Assembly: GCA_963925735.1 (NCBI GenBank)
Contig: CAWUUH010000006.1
Span: 1-64,000 of the forward strand
DNA: 64,000 nt
Reading direction: 5' to 3'
Source of the DNA: UBA4582 sp013204195
GTDB lineage: Bacteria > Pseudomonadota > Gammaproteobacteria > Pseudomonadales > Azotimanducaceae
Positions within the stretch are counted from its first letter, which is position 1. Each line of letters opens with the position of its first letter. This document shows, in pieces, positions 62,501-64,000 of this stretch. The notes beneath the pieces are model-generated. The model had not been told where the DNA came from, made no database searches, and saw nothing but the letters and a program-made list of their open reading frames with translations. Both the position numbers and the translations under genes were made by a program.

Positions 62501-64000
62501 GTAACGCAGGCGACGGCGACGGGGTCGACAGCGACGCTCGGGATCCCGGCGATGGCCAGGACAATGCGGCCTGCTCAACATCAACTAGCCGCAGTAGCTC
62601 CTTCCATGGCACCCATGTCGCGGGCACGATTGGCGCGTCGACCAACAACAATATCGGCACCGCCGGTATCACATGGGCGGGTGACATCATGAACCTTCGC
62701 GTCCTGGGGTGCGAAGGCGGCAGCACCTTTGATATCGCACAAGCATTGTTATATGCCGCCGGCGTTGACAACGCGCTTGGCTTAACCCCAACCAAAACTG
62801 CCGACGTAGCCAATCTTAGTTTAGGCGGAGGGCCGCCAAACAATGTGATGAATAACGCAGTTCAGGCCGCTCGCGCAGCTGGGCTAATCATCATTGCCGC
62901 CGCAGGCAATGACGGCGACTCAACCCTGTCTTATCCTGCTTCCTATGAGGGTGTGGTTTCAGTTGCCGCGACAGACCTTAGCGATCAACGGGCCTATTAT
63001 TCCCAATTCAATGCCTTTGTTGACATAGCTGCACCTGGTGGCGATACGTCAACGGATGTAGACGGAGACGGGTTTCCTGACGGCGTTTTGAGCACTGTGG
63101 CGAGCCGAGAGGGTCGCACACAAATTGACTACAGTTACGGTTTTCAAACCGGCACCTCAATGGCGGCACCTCACGTCGCTGGCATCGTGGCATTAATGAA
63201 GTCCGTCAATCCAGCCCTGACACCAGCCTTACTGGATCAACTACTCAGCAGCGGCGCTATCACGGTCGATCTGGGCGCGTCGGGTCGCGATGATGATTTT
63301 GGCCACGGTAGAATTGATGCTCTGTTGGCCGTGCAGACAGCTCAGCAAGTTGCCGACGGCACCCTACCCATTACCGACACACCCGCCTTGGGGGTTAGTC
63401 CCGGACGCGTCAGTTTTGGTGCGACTATTACCGAACGAAATATTACCCTGTTCAATGCCGGAACCGGCGCCCTTTCCGTTACAGCATTTACGCCATCGTC
63501 TTCGCGTATTACCGTGACACCACCATCTGACGCTGCTGGCGTAGGCGCTTATACTCTGACATTAAATCGGGAGGGTGCGACCGCCGGTCAATATATGGAA
63601 AGCATCAGCATTACCTCCAATGGCGGCAATACTGTGGTGAATGTGCAATATGAAATCCCCAGCATCAACCAACAAGTCGCTGGTTCTGTGGGTGAACTGT
63701 ACGTTTTTCTCATCGACTGGAACTCGGGCGAATTCACGGTCCAACAATATCAATCTAATGCTGGCCAGTACGAATATCGTTTCACCGGCGTTGAGCCCGG
63801 CGTGTACTTTATTATCGCGGGATCCGATCCCGATAACGACGGCTTTGTGGGTGGCTCAGGTGAGGCACTAGGTACCTACCCAAATGAAGATGATCCAGAG
63901 CTGATCATCGCCAACAAAAGCTTTGAAAACTTGGACTTTAGCGTCACCTACTCAATTCCACTAGAGGTAAGCTCAGCAGCGCAAGCAGAATTAACCAAGA
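59560..64000 (+). CDS. multidomain S8 (subtilisin-type) serine protease lipoprotein, 3' end off the window
   Basis: 1480 residues visible, open to the right edge. A lipobox LSAC gives lipidated Cys35, followed by Gly-rich spacer. Domains in order: a cadherin-like repeat (about 43-140), a short carboxypeptidase-regulatory-like module (about 147-190), thrombospondin type 3 calcium repeats (about 424-557), a PKD domain (about 563-647), a PPC domain (about 720-797), an inhibitor-like propeptide piece ending EYAEPNYR, then the S8 domain. The latter has Asp955 (VLDTGV), His1016 (FHGTHVAG), Asn1117 (AAGNDG) and Ser1200 (GTSMAAPH). A beta-rich C-terminal part follows. ATG 59455 is an alternative start. 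Secreted or surface protease, possibly acting on protein detritus. Confidence 0.93.
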   Translation, partial: MNRALAARPQGAGRLLPHIFKGPTAVLCIALLSACGGGGGGGPATAVNRSPVFNLATSFSVAEGTTDITTISVSDPDNDPVTLSFFGPDSTQLSLTDDQLSFKIPPTFAAPTDADRDGTYEISISATDGLGGAKTVATQITVYNRLDGRIVDGPVAGSQVFLDANANRRRDANEPTFTSDASGYFSVTDVGSVCPATGLCDALVVALGGSDTATGQELPGLALFGESLGDEDFIISPVSTLLTLSSTPAAVLTALGLNINPAAITRTDPWETATADNLAGQKLLRINQQLGLFMTTTLALNQNVTAAENTIAIANAFDTVIATDAVIDLTVSVTLNTLLATALGASDTNIDIVANTMADFNTVISSGTIDPRGAQAAAILTTIQADFLEGVTQLAQGSLSAGQFDGRFSAITLVTAIGADVGLPDLDGDGRPDLVDEDDDGDGVPDATDAFPRNSTETIDTDGDGTGDNTDTDDDGDGALDVNDAFPLDATESLDTDNDGQGNNTDQDDDGDDVPDAKDAFPLDSTETIDTDGDGTGNNTDTDDDGDGVDDSRDTNPLDSSLTPPTAVLTLDISEGFSPLLVTVNASSSIAGFGDDTITSYTWNFGDGDSSTEEATSHIYTQAGSFDIALTLTNSDGFAHTATQTVTTSRLSSLLVIEGTVSASNSLAVDSDVNDSGSTPVTNNTTATAQFVTNPVTIGGFANEAGTGPNFDGLSNLSESGDEFDSYRINALGGEVINLRIATRGQGDLDLFLYDSDGQLIEFSVSATDNESIAIPAGAATYDIVVQSFSGFSNYVLSVGQDPAIASLSMATGSTSVFIGDLVVKPKNAQQAPRMLAQANRVIGEQASARASTRLYQFGNNITEMLAPRIRTRMLPSIATREPTLIELKLATILAAKQLNRQDDVEYAEPNYRLTAQIEPNDEFYERQWHYHKLNLPAAWDQSTGANNVKIAVLDTGVVANHPDLAARLSADSYDFIANASNAGDGDGVDSDARDPGDGQDNAACSTSTSRSSSFHGTHVAGTIGASTNNNIGTAGITWAGDIMNLRVLGCEGGSTFDIAQALLYAAGVDNALGLTPTKTADVANLSLGGGPPNNVMNNAVQAARAAGLIIIAAAGNDGDSTLSYPASYEGVVSVAATDLSDQRAYYSQFNAFVDIAAPGGDTSTDVDGDGFPDGVLSTVASREGRTQIDYSYGFQTGTSMAAPHVAGIVALMKSVNPALTPALLDQLLSSGAITVDLGASGRDDDFGHGRIDALLAVQTAQQVADGTLPITDTPALGVSPGRVSFGATITERNITLFNAGTGALSVTAFTPSSSRITVTPPSDAAGVGAYTLTLNREGATAGQYMESISITSNGGNTVVNVQYEIPSINQQVAGSVGELYVFLIDWNSGEFTVQQYQSNAGQYEYRFTGVEPGVYFIIAGSDPDNDGFVGGSGEALGTYPNEDDPELIIANKSFENLDFSVTYSIPLEVSSAAQAELTK
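60871..61203 (+). repeat. duplicated thrombospondin-type-3 calcium repeats (210-bp offset)
   Basis: Positions 60871-60993 are repeated at 61081-61203, with the same DxDxDG and PDA-DAFP codon patterns and nearly identical nucleotides. The 210-base offset equals 70 codons, so it is an in-frame internal duplication. Each copy codes for calcium-binding D-x-D-x-D-G loops of the protease linker. Confidence 0.88.

Overview
The window looks like a chromosomal segment of a Gram-negative, aerobic, probably marine gammaproteobacterium. The lineage call is inference. It rests on a Dcp-type M3 oligopeptidase, an RfaH-type NusG paralogue, MntP, Gnd and Tal of proteobacterial type, several lipobox lipoproteins, an LpxR-type outer-membrane protein, dense coding, moderate G+C, and frequent GTG/TTG starts preceded by Shine-Dalgarno sites. 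I see no rRNA, tRNA, CRISPR array, insertion sequence or integrase, so nothing marks the whole window as a mobile island.

Layout. 1-5.7 kb: 3'-truncated acyl-CoA synthetase, a CysH-family protein, an acyl-CoA-dehydrogenase-fold enzyme, a luciferase-like (LLM) oxidoreductase and an SDR. 5.9-9.9 kb: a three-subunit molybdenum hydroxylase (FAD, 2Fe-2S and Mo subunits) with a MoaD/ThiS-like protein downstream. 10.2-17.7 kb: PhnZ-like HD protein, two overlapping unknown lipoproteins, class III CoA-transferase, Dcp, and an M20-fold lipoprotein with altered metal-ligand positions. 17.8-21.7 kb: SDRs, DMT transporter, small membrane protein, VOC protein and EthD-like protein. 21.7-25.2 kb: PQQ alcohol dehydrogenase with a lanthanide-type Asp-x-Asp signature beside a cytochrome c with a CX3CH haem motif, then an LpxR-like protein. 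25.2-33.5 kb: unknown lipoprotein, amine-oxidase-like flavoprotein, Baeyer-Villiger-type monooxygenase, second CoA-transferase, enoyl-CoA hydratase, a 13-bp minisatellite and a DUF3089 hydrolase. 33.5-38.7 kb: Gnd, a SulP transporter and a DUF442-sulfide:quinone-reductase fusion. 39-45.8 kb: P450, SDR, acyl-CoA synthetase, DNA glycosylase I-like protein, sulfurtransferase and dienelactone hydrolase. 46-49.1 kb: small membrane protein, GNAT, a decayed class D beta-lactamase gene, MntP and Tal. 49.4-53.3 kb: RfaH-like and MarR/EPS-type regulators, then an IorAB-type molybdenum hydroxylase. 53.5-64 kb: PQQ sugar dehydrogenase, membrane protein, serine hydrolase, DUF2235 protein, PLP decarboxylase and a large multidomain S8 protease cut by the right edge.

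Taken together, much of the content reads as catabolic equipment for hydrophobic or cyclic acids and alcohols. It includes two CoA ligases, two CoA-transferases, an acyl-CoA-dehydrogenase-fold enzyme, a crotonase, four SDRs, a P450, a BVMO, an LLM enzyme, two molybdenum hydroxylases and two PQQ enzymes. The genes sit in short units on both strands rather than one operon, so a single pathway is not demonstrated. The best leads are the PQQ dehydrogenase/CX3CH cytochrome pair, the OXA-type pseudogene, the M20 protein with non-canonical ligands, the MoaD-like protein beside a molybdenum hydroxylase, and the EPS-type regulators lacking an adjacent EPS cluster.
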